Positions 20,679-30,181 of a stretch of 43,901 bases of DNA are shown here, piece after piece. The notes under the pieces are model-generated. The model worked only from the letters and a program-made list of their open reading frames with translations, did not search any database and was not told the origin of the DNA. The position numbers were made by a program, and so were the translations under genes. Source of the DNA: Nitrososphaeraceae archaeon (lineage in GTDB: Archaea > Thermoproteota > Nitrososphaeria > Nitrososphaerales > Nitrososphaeraceae); the NCBI GenBank assembly GCA_022545895.1, contig JAKEIK010000307.1, positions 1 to 43,901 of the forward strand, given 5' to 3'. Positions within the stretch are counted from its first letter, which is position 1. Each line of letters starts with the position of its first letter.

Positions 20679-22223
20679 TTGAAAATATCTGTCATAGATA
20701 TTGGCTCTAACACTATAAAGTTAGTCAATTATAATGTTAAAAGGGATCTCTCATTCACAGCTTTTCAACAAGAGAGTACGAAAGTTAAACTCGGTGAATC
20801 ATTAAATCGTGATCACAATCTAAGTGATCAATCTATCGAGAGGGCTATAGATACTCTTCTATTATACCGTGATATCATTAGAGTGGAATCTATAAAACGA
20901 TGTCTTTGTGTTGGGACAAGTGCCGTAAGGGAAGCCCAAAATAGTGCTCATTTCGTAGACCAAGTTTATAAAAAAACTGGCTTCAAAATAAGAATCTTAT
21001 CCGGAAAGGAGGAAGCTTATTATTCCTATTTAGGAGCATCAATGTTTTCCTATCTTCCAAATGCACTGTTCTTTGACCTAGGCGGAGGATCTTTAGAATT
21101 GGTGTATACAGAAGACTTCAAGATCAAGAAGGTAGATTCACTTTCCCTTGGTGCACTACGACTTACTCAAATTTATGGTAAGAAGGATAGTTCCTTTTCT
21201 AGGAAGGATTCTGACGATATGGTCCAAAAAATCAACGATTCTCTTCCCACTAGAAAAAGCTATGGAATAGGGATAGATACTGTACTTGCTGGAGTTGGTG
21301 GAACTTTAAGAACCCTTACAAAATACGATCAAGGGTCTAATGAATATCCATTAGAAAAGATTCACAATTACAGATTGAAATTATCTGTAATTGAATCCAT
21401 CTGTAAGGATTTGGATTCTATGAATGATAAAGAAATTTCCGGTCTGCATGCAATGGATGCAACTAGAGCGGAAACAATTGTTGCCGGTTCGTATGTTATT
21501 CATACTCTAATGAAGAAACTTGAATTCGATGAGGTTATCGTAAGTGCCTATGGTTTACGGGAGGGAGTTATCGCAGGATTCCTTCGAAATCGGGATTTTT
21601 TTAACTATCAAAAGTTGGAAGACTTGGAAAAACAAATTCCAAAAATAGTTTCTAATAATTATGAACCCAACATTCAAAATATAGAACTAGACAACATTCT
21701 CCGGCATATGATCTCCTACGGATTTTTAAAGGAGAGAGAAGTTGAGATCTTGTTATTCGCAATACGCACATTGACAAAACTCCGTGCCACAAACAAGCTC
21801 CTTGATCTATTCTACATGATATTAGACGAAGATTATCCGTATCTTACACACAGAGAACAGCTTGTATTGGCCTTGTCTATAGTACACTCCAAAAAGACAA
21901 AGACTTCCGATTGGTTGTATTCTAAATATAAGTCAATATTGAAACCACAAAATCAGAAATCAATTCAGAAAATAGGAATCTTGCTCAAACTGAATGGTCT
22001 GATTGTTAAGACTCGATCTAGAATTAAACTTAGAGAATCCAAGAATGATGGAATTATCATAGACATATCTTCTTCAATAAGATCTTACCCTGCTATTCTG
22101 CTTCAAAATATTATCCAAAGGGTCAGTGAGGTTTTTGGGATTGTGATAGAATGTTATTTGCCAAATAATCTCGATAGACCAATACATACCGAAAATGGGA
22201 TGATTACAGTTAGATCTAAGTAG
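20679..22223 (+). CDS. Ppx/GppA-family exopolyphosphatase-like protein
   Basis: ISVIDIGSNTIKLVNYNV, CVGTSAVREAQN, FFDLGGGSLELVY, GVGGTLRTLTKY; C-terminal HD-like helical region. Confidence 0.92.
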   Translation: MKISVIDIGSNTIKLVNYNVKRDLSFTAFQQESTKVKLGESLNRDHNLSDQSIERAIDTLLLYRDIIRVESIKRCLCVGTSAVREAQNSAHFVDQVYKKTGFKIRILSGKEEAYYSYLGASMFSYLPNALFFDLGGGSLELVYTEDFKIKKVDSLSLGALRLTQIYGKKDSSFSRKDSDDMVQKINDSLPTRKSYGIGIDTVLAGVGGTLRTLTKYDQGSNEYPLEKIHNYRLKLSVIESICKDLDSMNDKEISGLHAMDATRAETIVAGSYVIHTLMKKLEFDEVIVSAYGLREGVIAGFLRNRDFFNYQKLEDLEKQIPKIVSNNYEPNIQNIELDNILRHMISYGFLKEREVEILLFAIRTLTKLRATNKLLDLFYMILDEDYPYLTHREQLVLALSIVHSKKTKTSDWLYSKYKSILKPQNQKSIQKIGILLKLNGLIVKTRSRIKLRESKNDGIIIDISSSIRSYPAILLQNIIQRVSEVFGIVIECYLPNNLDRPIHTENGMITVRSK

Positions 22224-22232
22224 GGATTTGTC

Positions 22233-22943
22233 ATGACCTATATGAAACAACATAGGAAAGAAAGTGATAATAATAAAGGTAAACTTGTGGTGGTCGAAGG
22301 TATAGACGGATCTGGCAAATCCACACAGATTAGACTGCTCGAAAAATGGTTTCGATCAAAAAATATCCCTGTGTTTTTGACTGAATGGAATTCATCAGAG
22401 ACGGTGAAACAAATTACATCGAAAGGCAAGAGAAAAGGGAGGCTAACGCCTATTACTTTCTCTTTGCTTCATGCCACCGATTTTGCAGACAGATATGAAA
22501 GAAATATACTCCCCCTCTTGCAATCCGGGTATGTAGTTCTAGCAGACCGTTATATTTACACCGCTTTTGCAAGAGATATAGTTAGGGGCTGTAATCCTAA
22601 ATGGGTAAGAAAGGTTTACGAGTTCGCAGTGAAACCGGATATTGTGTTCTATTTTAGGGTACCTGTGGACATAGCTGTCGAACGAATACTGTCTGGCAGG
22701 CCCAAGTTGAAATATTATGAGGCAGGTATGGATTTGAATCTAAGCAACGATCCATACGAGAGTTACAGGATCTTCCAAAGTCGGATTATTGAACAATATG
22801 ATAAACTGGCAACGATAGAAAACTTCACCATAGTCGATGGAACAATGGAAATCGAGGAGTCTCAGAGATTTTTGAGATCATTAGCTACTACACTTTTCCC
22901 GACAAGTATTCCAAATCGTAAAAGGAGGTCAACTGCTGTATGA
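22233..22943 (+). CDS. thymidylate-kinase-like P-loop kinase (copy 1)
   Basis: KLVVVEGIDGSGKSTQIRLLEKWF Walker A; DRYIYTAFARD DRY motif; ATDFADR. Confidence 0.82.
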   Translation: MTYMKQHRKESDNNKGKLVVVEGIDGSGKSTQIRLLEKWFRSKNIPVFLTEWNSSETVKQITSKGKRKGRLTPITFSLLHATDFADRYERNILPLLQSGYVVLADRYIYTAFARDIVRGCNPKWVRKVYEFAVKPDIVFYFRVPVDIAVERILSGRPKLKYYEAGMDLNLSNDPYESYRIFQSRIIEQYDKLATIENFTIVDGTMEIEESQRFLRSLATTLFPTSIPNRKRRSTAV

Positions 22944-23656
22944 GTAATTTGCGAAGTAAGAACCTAAGAAAAGCCAATTTCTACGGACATGCTATTCCGT
23001 ATCTAGAGAAAATTGAACTTAAGGGAAAGTTTATCGTAATAGAGGGTCCTGACGCATCTGGAAGAAGTACCCAAATTGAATTGTTATCTTCGAAACTTGA
23101 AGCAGATGGTCACGCCGTAATGAACGCAGGCCTCAGACGGTCGGAACTAATAGCTGAGGGAATATTAGAAGCAAAGAGAAGTTTTGTTTTGGGCAAAAGG
23201 ACCATAAGCTTATTTTATGCAGCAGATTTCGCAGATCAGCTTGAAAATAAAATTATACCCGCGTTAAGAGCAGGTTACGTAGTTCTATCTGACAGGTATA
23301 TCTATACTTTATTGGCAAGAGATGCAGTTCGTGGTATTAGTAGAGCATGGTCCCATAATTTGTACGGTTTTGCTTTAAAACCTGATATCTTATTTTACTT
23401 AGATGTAGATCCCAATGAATTGATACACAGAGTATTCGAAAAGAACTCTTCCCTTGATTATTACGAGTCTGGTGCGGACCTTGGATTATCAGAAAATATG
23501 TTAGAATCATTTCTGATGTATCAAAAGCTCATTGCAAAAGAGTTCAGACGTATGCAGAGAAGATTTGGAATTATACCTATTAATGGTAATAGGGCTATAA
23601 TGGAAATAAGTGTTGATCTACAAAAAAGGATAGACGAGTATTTATTAATTCGTTAA
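22940..23656 (+). CDS. thymidylate-kinase-like P-loop protein (copy 2, divergent Walker A GPDASGRST)
   Basis: KFIVIEGPDASGRSTQIELL; SDRYIYTLLARDAVRG; co-linear similarity with the upstream copy; 4-nt ATGA overlap. Confidence 0.8.
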   Translation: MSNLRSKNLRKANFYGHAIPYLEKIELKGKFIVIEGPDASGRSTQIELLSSKLEADGHAVMNAGLRRSELIAEGILEAKRSFVLGKRTISLFYAADFADQLENKIIPALRAGYVVLSDRYIYTLLARDAVRGISRAWSHNLYGFALKPDILFYLDVDPNELIHRVFEKNSSLDYYESGADLGLSENMLESFLMYQKLIAKEFRRMQRRFGIIPINGNRAIMEISVDLQKRIDEYLLIR

Positions 23657-23951
23657 TTCGCTAGATTAAGGATAACTAACTGGTCTTCATTGATTATTGG
23701 AATATTTTATCCATAAAGAATCTATCATCCTTATGCTTGGCTTGTATTTGAAAAAATATTGTTAAAATAATGAAAATCGTATTTAATCCAATGTTCACCT
23801 GGAGCGGCGGAAAACTTTTGCAGAATTGATATTGTGAAACAGGATGTCCTCCTCAATATGTTAATCCCAACAGCACCCACTGTATGATGCAACCATCCGT
23901 AAATAGATATATTATATATTATATGTCTGCCCACCTTCCTTAGGATTAACT

Positions 23952-24452
23952 ATGGAATTGTTTATTCTGAGACATGGAGAGGCTGGTCAAAGGTTATCGT
24001 CAAATCCGAGCGATCGCCAACGCTCGTTGACAGCTACCGGTAAGGAAGAAGTCACGGAAGTCGCGAAGGCCTTAAGGAAGACTGGAACTAAATTTGATGT
24101 AATCGCTTCAAGTCCACTAAAAAGGGCTTATGAAACTGCAGGTATTGTCGCGAATGTATTTAAGATGTCCAATAAACTTCAAGCTTGGAGTGAATTAGCT
24201 CCTGAAGGCGTAAGGACAGAAGTGTACCGGAAGATATGTCGACTTAGACAGGAAAACTCTATACTTCTGGTTGGACATGAGCCTCAGCTGAGTGAGATGA
24301 TCAATGATATTATACATACAAGTAGATCAAAATCGGGCAGGATAGTACTAAAAAAAGCCGGGTTAGTAAGAATAAGGATCCTTGCATGTAATCCCGTTCT
24401 TAGTGGTGAATTACGATGGCTATTAACACCAAAGATATTGACTAGCAAATAA
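23952..24452 (+). CDS. SixA-type histidine phosphatase (phosphoglycerate mutase-like)
   Basis: MELFILRHGEAGQR catalytic RHG; SSPLKRAYETA; LLVGHEPQLSEM. Confidence 0.88.
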   Translation: MELFILRHGEAGQRLSSNPSDRQRSLTATGKEEVTEVAKALRKTGTKFDVIASSPLKRAYETAGIVANVFKMSNKLQAWSELAPEGVRTEVYRKICRLRQENSILLVGHEPQLSEMINDIIHTSRSKSGRIVLKKAGLVRIRILACNPVLSGELRWLLTPKILTSK

Positions 24453-24536
24453 TAAGTTCAAGACATAGGGGACTCGGTAGATCACAATACTTCACTTTGG
24501 CAAAGAATATGAGTATTATTCCATCGTTGGATCATT

Positions 24537-24851
24537 ATGAGTTCTCTGAATAGTAAGAGTCATAGCTTAAGAGAATTGGGGTGGAAGGATGAAAACCAGT
24601 TATTATATAATAATAGCATATTAGCTCTTCGAGAGTTATTGATGTCGAGAGAGCAGGGTGGAGAAGGGGGAAGAATAACAAAATCATCTAGCAAGATTCA
24701 CCTAACACGTGATGGATTGAAATATTATTTTGTGGAAGTTACAGATGATACTGGCTCTCTCTACCTAATTGAAGCATATGGAGAAGACGCAATTGAGCTA
24801 CACGAAGAGAGTATGAAGACTGGAGAAGGATCTAGCGACGATTCCAGCTAA
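24537..24851 (+). CDS. hypothetical protein
   Basis: 104 aa lying between two histidine phosphatase genes. Confidence 0.5.
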   Translation: MSSLNSKSHSLRELGWKDENQLLYNNSILALRELLMSREQGGEGGRITKSSSKIHLTRDGLKYYFVEVTDDTGSLYLIEAYGEDAIELHEESMKTGEGSSDDSS

Positions 24852-24949
24852 TAGTGAGGTATTTTTCACGCGTTTCTCACCTCATCTAATCTTTTATTCA
24901 TTTGAGTTCAGAAACTACTGTTCGAGGAACTTCCAGAACACGGTTGAGA

Positions 24950-25459
24950 CTAAGTAGAATACTCTAGGGGTGACAGTTCTTTTGGACGCCACATTTTGGC
25001 CAATTCACCTTTCTTGTCATCCTTTAGATCAGGCCATCTTTCAATCAATAATTTCACATATGCCAAACCGCAAGTAGGCATTGTCATTGCGTTACCAGTT
25101 AGTATTTCCACCAGATGTTCTACGTCGGGATTATGACCAACTATTAGTACTGTATCATACTGACTGGTTTGATGTCGTAACGCATTGAGGTACGCCGAAT
25201 ATCCTGCCCGGTACAACGAAGAATCAATGGAAATTTCACCACTATAACGAGACACTTTGGCAACTTTCTCAGCCGTAGACCGAGCTCTGGCCGCTGAAGA
25301 GCTTATTATTAGTTGTGGGACAAGTCGTTCTTTAAGTAACACTTTACCCATTCGTGGTGCATCACGTTTTCCACGATCATTAAGGGGCCGGTCATGATCT
25401 GGCAAGTTTGTAAATTCCCAGCTGGACTTGGCATGACGCATTATCAACAAGTTTTTCAA
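24950..25459 (-). CDS. SixA-type histidine phosphatase (second copy)
   Basis: MKNLLIMRHAKSSWEF; SSSAARARSTAEKV; VLIVGHNPDVEHLVE. Confidence 0.88.
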   Translation of the reverse strand: MKNLLIMRHAKSSWEFTNLPDHDRPLNDRGKRDAPRMGKVLLKERLVPQLIISSSAARARSTAEKVAKVSRYSGEISIDSSLYRAGYSAYLNALRHQTSQYDTVLIVGHNPDVEHLVEILTGNAMTMPTCGLAYVKLLIERWPDLKDDKKGELAKMWRPKELSPLEYST

Positions 25460-25631
25460 ATGGTATATAGTTATCTTCCTGTATGAAATTTAATTTTTGC
25501 GATGGATACAAAATCATATTGCGAATACATTGCGATACTTGAGGCTAAAATCTTGTTCACTCCTGGTTAGTTGGTTAGTTCGGACTATTCAAAGCTTCTC
25601 CGAAATAGTTCACTATACCTTATGGTAAATT

Positions 25632-25865
25632 ATGGGAATACGCTTCATAAACCAAATAGACCTAATTCGACACACTAAACATATGTTCAATAAAGATTCT
25701 TGTAGAGCATGTGGCAGTTATTTGATACCCTCATCAGTTTGCAATATTTGTAGGGAATATGTCTCATGGATATGCGCTAAGTGTAACAAAATCGAAGATG
25801 TTACTCATTCTCATAACTATTGTGGAATATCTTACGCTCTTGAAAAAGTAGTCATGGAGAAATAA
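25632..25865 (+). CDS. small Cys-rich zinc-binding-like protein
   Basis: CRACGSYLIPSSVCNICREYVSWICAKCNKIEDVTHSHNYC. Confidence 0.65.
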   Translation: MGIRFINQIDLIRHTKHMFNKDSCRACGSYLIPSSVCNICREYVSWICAKCNKIEDVTHSHNYCGISYALEKVVMEK

Positions 25866-26054
25866 AGACTATATAATCTATTATTCATTAAGTGATCACA
25901 TAGGGATACCCTGATAGAGTTGCTTATCTTCTAATAGGTATCAATATTGTGGAAATGAAATTGGGGAGTGCGCTTGTAATAGAGGCAAGGATAATTGGGC
26001 ATAAAGAAGCAAATGATACTAATCTGTCTACACACACAAAAGTTGTTAACAATC

Positions 26055-26240
26055 TTATATTTTTCGAGGGTGCAACTGCGTGCGATTCAACGGTTTTCTG
26101 AAATTAAAGTTGTGTATTCCATCCGCCAAAAATGAATTACTGCACGGGATATTACTTTTGAGGAACGTTGACCACGATACCTTGCAAAAAAGACATTTGA
26201 AATCGCTATTAACTATTGCTAACCTTTTTGGTGTTGTCAT
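26055..26240 (-). CDS. small Cys-rich protein, paralogue of 2731..2931
   Basis: SDFKCLFCKVSWSTFLKSNIPCSNSFLADGIHNFNFRKPLN aligns with HDFKCRLCSTKWLNYVENNTPCPSPSQEDGRHNFDFSKPIK. Confidence 0.65.
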   Translation of the reverse strand: MTTPKRLAIVNSDFKCLFCKVSWSTFLKSNIPCSNSFLADGIHNFNFRKPLNRTQLHPRKI

Positions 26241-26759
26241 TAGGTTTTTCTCTAATTTACTAAGGAATCCGTTTAATATAACGACTTTACTTATGATCTA
26301 TATAGAAGACTGTAGGTCTGAATATAGAGCGAAAGAGAGCCAAGCTCAAGAGATTTTTACTTTAGAAACTATAAATTTAATATTCTTCCCAATCAAACTC
26401 CAAGGCTTTTTGGGCAGGTTACAAAGAAATTAACGATAAAAAATTCGAGCTGCTGTTGCTATTGCCACTCTGCCTAGTGTACACACTCGATCTGATCCCG
26501 ATTATAGTACCAATGTCTTTTATATTAGATCGTCTAAGGGAGCATGCATTATCTATATAGTCTAAATGATTTTTGTGCCCATTTTTAAATAGTTCATCAC
26601 TGAACTGATGTCATCATTCTATAGTATCAATATAATTTTGTTGGTACTGATATGTTGGACCATCGAACTGAAAAATTAATCGTGATTAGCTGCGTGATAG
26701 TACCTTCATTAATATATCCCATAAGCCTAATAAATATAAACTCCTGTTAGAACTCGAAT

Positions 26760-27611
26760 GTGTTAGACATTTTACCTTTCTTGACACAATTGCACGAGAG
26801 CTTTCAAAGAGTCAATAATCGAATCAAAAAGTACCTCAAAGATCCAAAGGCAAAAAATATCCACGATTTAAGAACTTCGATTAGACGTCTTGATGCTGCC
26901 TATTCAACATTGCCTAAAAAATACAGAACTGGATCATCAACGTCCACATACATTCTTAGCTGTAAAGAGCTCTTTAGAATCAATAGCGAAATAAGGGATT
27001 TAGATATTATTTATGAAAAATTACAAAAATACCCCCCAAATGACAGTAGAAATAAGATTATTGACTCTTTGAAAGGAACACGAGTGACAAAATTGGAATA
27101 TGCAAAGAACATAGCTCTTGCTCTAAACAATACCGACGCAAGCAAACTTCTAGACGAGATCAAGGTAACCCAAAAAGAGCTGGAAAAGAGATATAACAAG
27201 ATAGTAGCGAATTTGATTTCAAAGATAGAAACTAACTTTCCAATAGTGATAACTGATTCGACTAAAATAGAAGAATTACATGACTTGAGAAAAGATTGCA
27301 AGAAATTGAGATATATGTTAGAATTGCTGCCAATTGAAAACAAAAAGGCATCGGAAATGAGAAAGACTCTCCAAAAAATCCAAGACAGTCTAGGCTTGAT
27401 CCATGATTATGATTTTACGATAAATCATTTAGCATTAAATGAGCAACCATCGAATGAAGTTCGCGAGATAGTCAATAATGAGATGCAGGAGAGAAAATTA
27501 AGTTATGAGGGCTTCCTAAGGTTTTGCACCAGACGGCTGCATATGTCTCCCGATTCCTTCTTAATTAGGATTAGAAGTTTCAATTCAACCCTAGAGAGTT
27601 CGAGTGTGTAA
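26760..27611 (+). CDS. CHAD-domain protein
   Basis: 283 aa; NIHDLRTSIRRLDAAY and ELHDLRKDCKKLRYMLELL conserved His/basic CHAD motifs, LGLIHDYD; GTG start. Confidence 0.85.
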   Translation: MLDILPFLTQLHESFQRVNNRIKKYLKDPKAKNIHDLRTSIRRLDAAYSTLPKKYRTGSSTSTYILSCKELFRINSEIRDLDIIYEKLQKYPPNDSRNKIIDSLKGTRVTKLEYAKNIALALNNTDASKLLDEIKVTQKELEKRYNKIVANLISKIETNFPIVITDSTKIEELHDLRKDCKKLRYMLELLPIENKKASEMRKTLQKIQDSLGLIHDYDFTINHLALNEQPSNEVREIVNNEMQERKLSYEGFLRFCTRRLHMSPDSFLIRIRSFNSTLESSSV

Positions 27612-28480
27612 CAGTTTTATCTTTTTGATGACCACAAAGATGAACATTAAAAATAAACTACCAACAAAACTAAAAATATAAAATCAATAAACATTCTGAA
27701 TATGTTCTTTGAACTAAGCACACTCAGTCCTAGAATTAAAATGTGACATGCACTCCGACCTAATTATCTTTAATCATAATTCCTTTTTTTATAATCCATT
27801 TGAAGCACCCGAACACAGTGATTGAACCGTACGCCCTTTTTCTGATAGTTTTTGGTAAATTTTTGGCCAACATTAAAATATCCTATTTTCCTACAAGACA
27901 TTTATCTCGCAAAAAAAAGTCTTTATGCAATGAGATATATTTTTACTACAGACCCGCCAAATCTAGCGCTTAAAATATTTTTTAGCTAATTCTGACAAGA
28001 AAATTTTTAGTTATTCAATTTGCAAAATAGGATTATAGGATGGGAATCAAGTGATACTCCACTAGATGTATTCACCGTAAAAACTTGTTTGTGTGTTGAT
28101 ATCTCGATTCTGGCTCATAATTATGTTTCATTGTGACGAATCAATCTTCTTGCATACTTTGAATGCATTGTTTGAGACTACATGCTTTTAGTATTGAAAA
28201 TGTTCAGTTGGATACGACTCTGCTGCAGCCGATGTACTTGAAGAATGTAAATTTCAAAATTCGAGACAGGTAATCCTATACTATGAACAGTCCGATAAGA
28301 AAAGTTTTCAACGGGGATTGCGTCGCATTGGAAGTAAAATATTAACATCTAGGAATTCCTATTACTGAACACATAAGACGTATTAAACAAAAATTGTAGG
28401 ACAAAGGTAGCATCATGTACGCAACGTCTTGGATATTATCTAACTCATGATTTAACGAATCAAATTAAACGGCTTCAAGC

Positions 28481-28618
28481 TTAAAGATTGCTTAGTAATA
28501 TGGTCAGCGGGTTTGACCTATGTTCACTATAACATATTCTGCACAGATACTTGTCAAACCAGAAATTAAGAGAGCTAGTCTTTTTCATGCATGATTCACA
28601 TCGTATATTATTACTCAT
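28481..28618 (-). CDS. Cys4 zinc-ribbon microprotein (45 aa)
   Basis: ATG start; MSNNIRCESCMKKTSSLNFWFDKYLCRICYSEHRSNPLTILLSNL*; CxxC...CxxC; below ORF-track cutoff. Confidence 0.6.
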   Translation of the reverse strand: MSNNIRCESCMKKTSSLNFWFDKYLCRICYSEHRSNPLTILLSNL

Positions 28619-29227
28619 TTTTCCGATAGAATATAGGTAATAATGTTATATAATATTTATCTAATGGATCTATATGATCTATAATGGTCATTCAAGAATT
28701 CTAGAGGCCCATTGAAATATTATAGCACATAAACAACCAGCATATGATCTAGATTTGAAGTCTACATCCAATGCCTGCAATTAGTCAAGAAGACACAGAC
28801 ATCATGAACTAAGCGCATTGACGTAGGATACTTTACTATACGGAAGATACCATAACAAAAGCAAACATAGACAGTGTGGAATCAAACCAAGAGATCTGCG
28901 CTGTTTGGTCCTCCTATACTCGTTACCTTATTGATAAACTTGATTCTCATCCTTGACCTTCGTTCTAAAGAATTCTTAAATGGTATCATATACTTACTAT
29001 CTAATGTCTAGTTTACAAAAACATCCTAGGCTCTACCATTTTGTTGCTCACTGTGCCTACTAGTTCCGTTCATCCGACTTATTGACATTCGTTTTCCCAT
29101 ATTCGGTGATCTTATTCCGTTAGATTCCCATAAATCATATAGAACACTTAAATGATCATAATGAGCAAGACAAGCTCTTACGCACAAAAGAATACTGTTC
29201 ATCGAATATGGCATAGATGATATACAA

Positions 29228-29554
29228 TTGCTAGTAGAAAATTTGACTGCAAGCGGTTACATAGTTGATAACTTTATTGACCGTTTGAAAGCGAGTTCAG
29301 TCTACGAAAAAGATCCCGATAAATATAATATAGTAATTGTTGACTTGCAATCAACTTCAAACCATGAATTAAGGGAAATTAAGAATATGAACAAGAATGT
29401 CAAGATATTGGCAATTACTGCATCTGAAATTGACTTTAATGGAATAGAAATAGACGGGGTTCTCAAAAAACCATTTCATGTTGACTTGCTTGTGCACATG
29501 GTTAGAAAGCTTGCTAAGCCAACTGTTACTCTGGCGAATACTTACTGTTTGTAG
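29228..29554 (+). pseudogene. degenerate response-regulator receiver-domain protein (start uncertain)
   Basis: Upstream in-frame RILFIEYGIDDIQLL plus VENLTASGYIVDNF...YNIVIVDLQ...ILAITASE...LKKPFHVDLLVHMVRKL; receiver order preserved (D, T/S, K) but N-terminal acidic pair altered and no start codon before beta-1. Confidence 0.55.
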
Positions 29555-29715
29555 AGTTTTATTGTTTCTATTACTGGGGGTACCTTATTTTCACTGATTT
29601 CAATCATTTTTCTAGGATAACGATAAATTGTATAATTTCATGGAAATATTAGTTCTGGACTGAACTTCATAACAAGAACAAAACAACAACTAAATGTCGG
29701 GAACTCATTATAGAC

Positions 29716-29955
29716 CTAATGTAAACTACTCTTTACTGTCTTGAAAGTACATTCTTTGTTGGTAAAATCTTTACAATTATCACTGTGCCTCCATTGACCA
29801 TTCATAAAATATTCCAGATGTTTAACGTTGTCTCTATCAGTGATGATGCGTTCATGACCATTTTTGGCAGTTGTAGACCTAGCCATCATTTCGACTCTTT
29901 TTCTCATGATTATCATTCGGTAGCATGACATAAGAACCTTTAACATCAAAGTCAC
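29716..29955 (-). CDS. hypothetical protein
   Basis: 79-aa ORF, no recognised domain. Confidence 0.35.
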   Translation of the reverse strand: MTLMLKVLMSCYRMIIMRKRVEMMARSTTAKNGHERIITDRDNVKHLEYFMNGQWRHSDNCKDFTNKECTFKTVKSSLH

Positions 29956-30181
29956 TTACCATCAAGATAATTTTCTTGAGAGTCCCGAAATTTGCAATTA
30001 TCACAACCCCCCAGATAACTTCACATGAAATAATCAACCTAGCTGTAGGTGATGTGGGAATACTTCTTTTACGTTCTTACTCACAGAATTTCAATTTACC
30101 AACACAACACTTTAAGATATTTGGTCGATTTTATTTTATCGAGTTTTAGATTCTTCAGCCTACATTAAAAAGTATAATATT

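Noticed and set aside
20489-20728. 79-aa minus ORF upstream of ppx
   Set aside because: Overlaps the ppx start and a putative promoter; no domain.
26080-26433. 117-aa plus ORF
   Set aside because: First half is antisense to the zinc-ribbon paralogue at 26055..26240, which has clear paralogue support; remainder has no recognisable domain.
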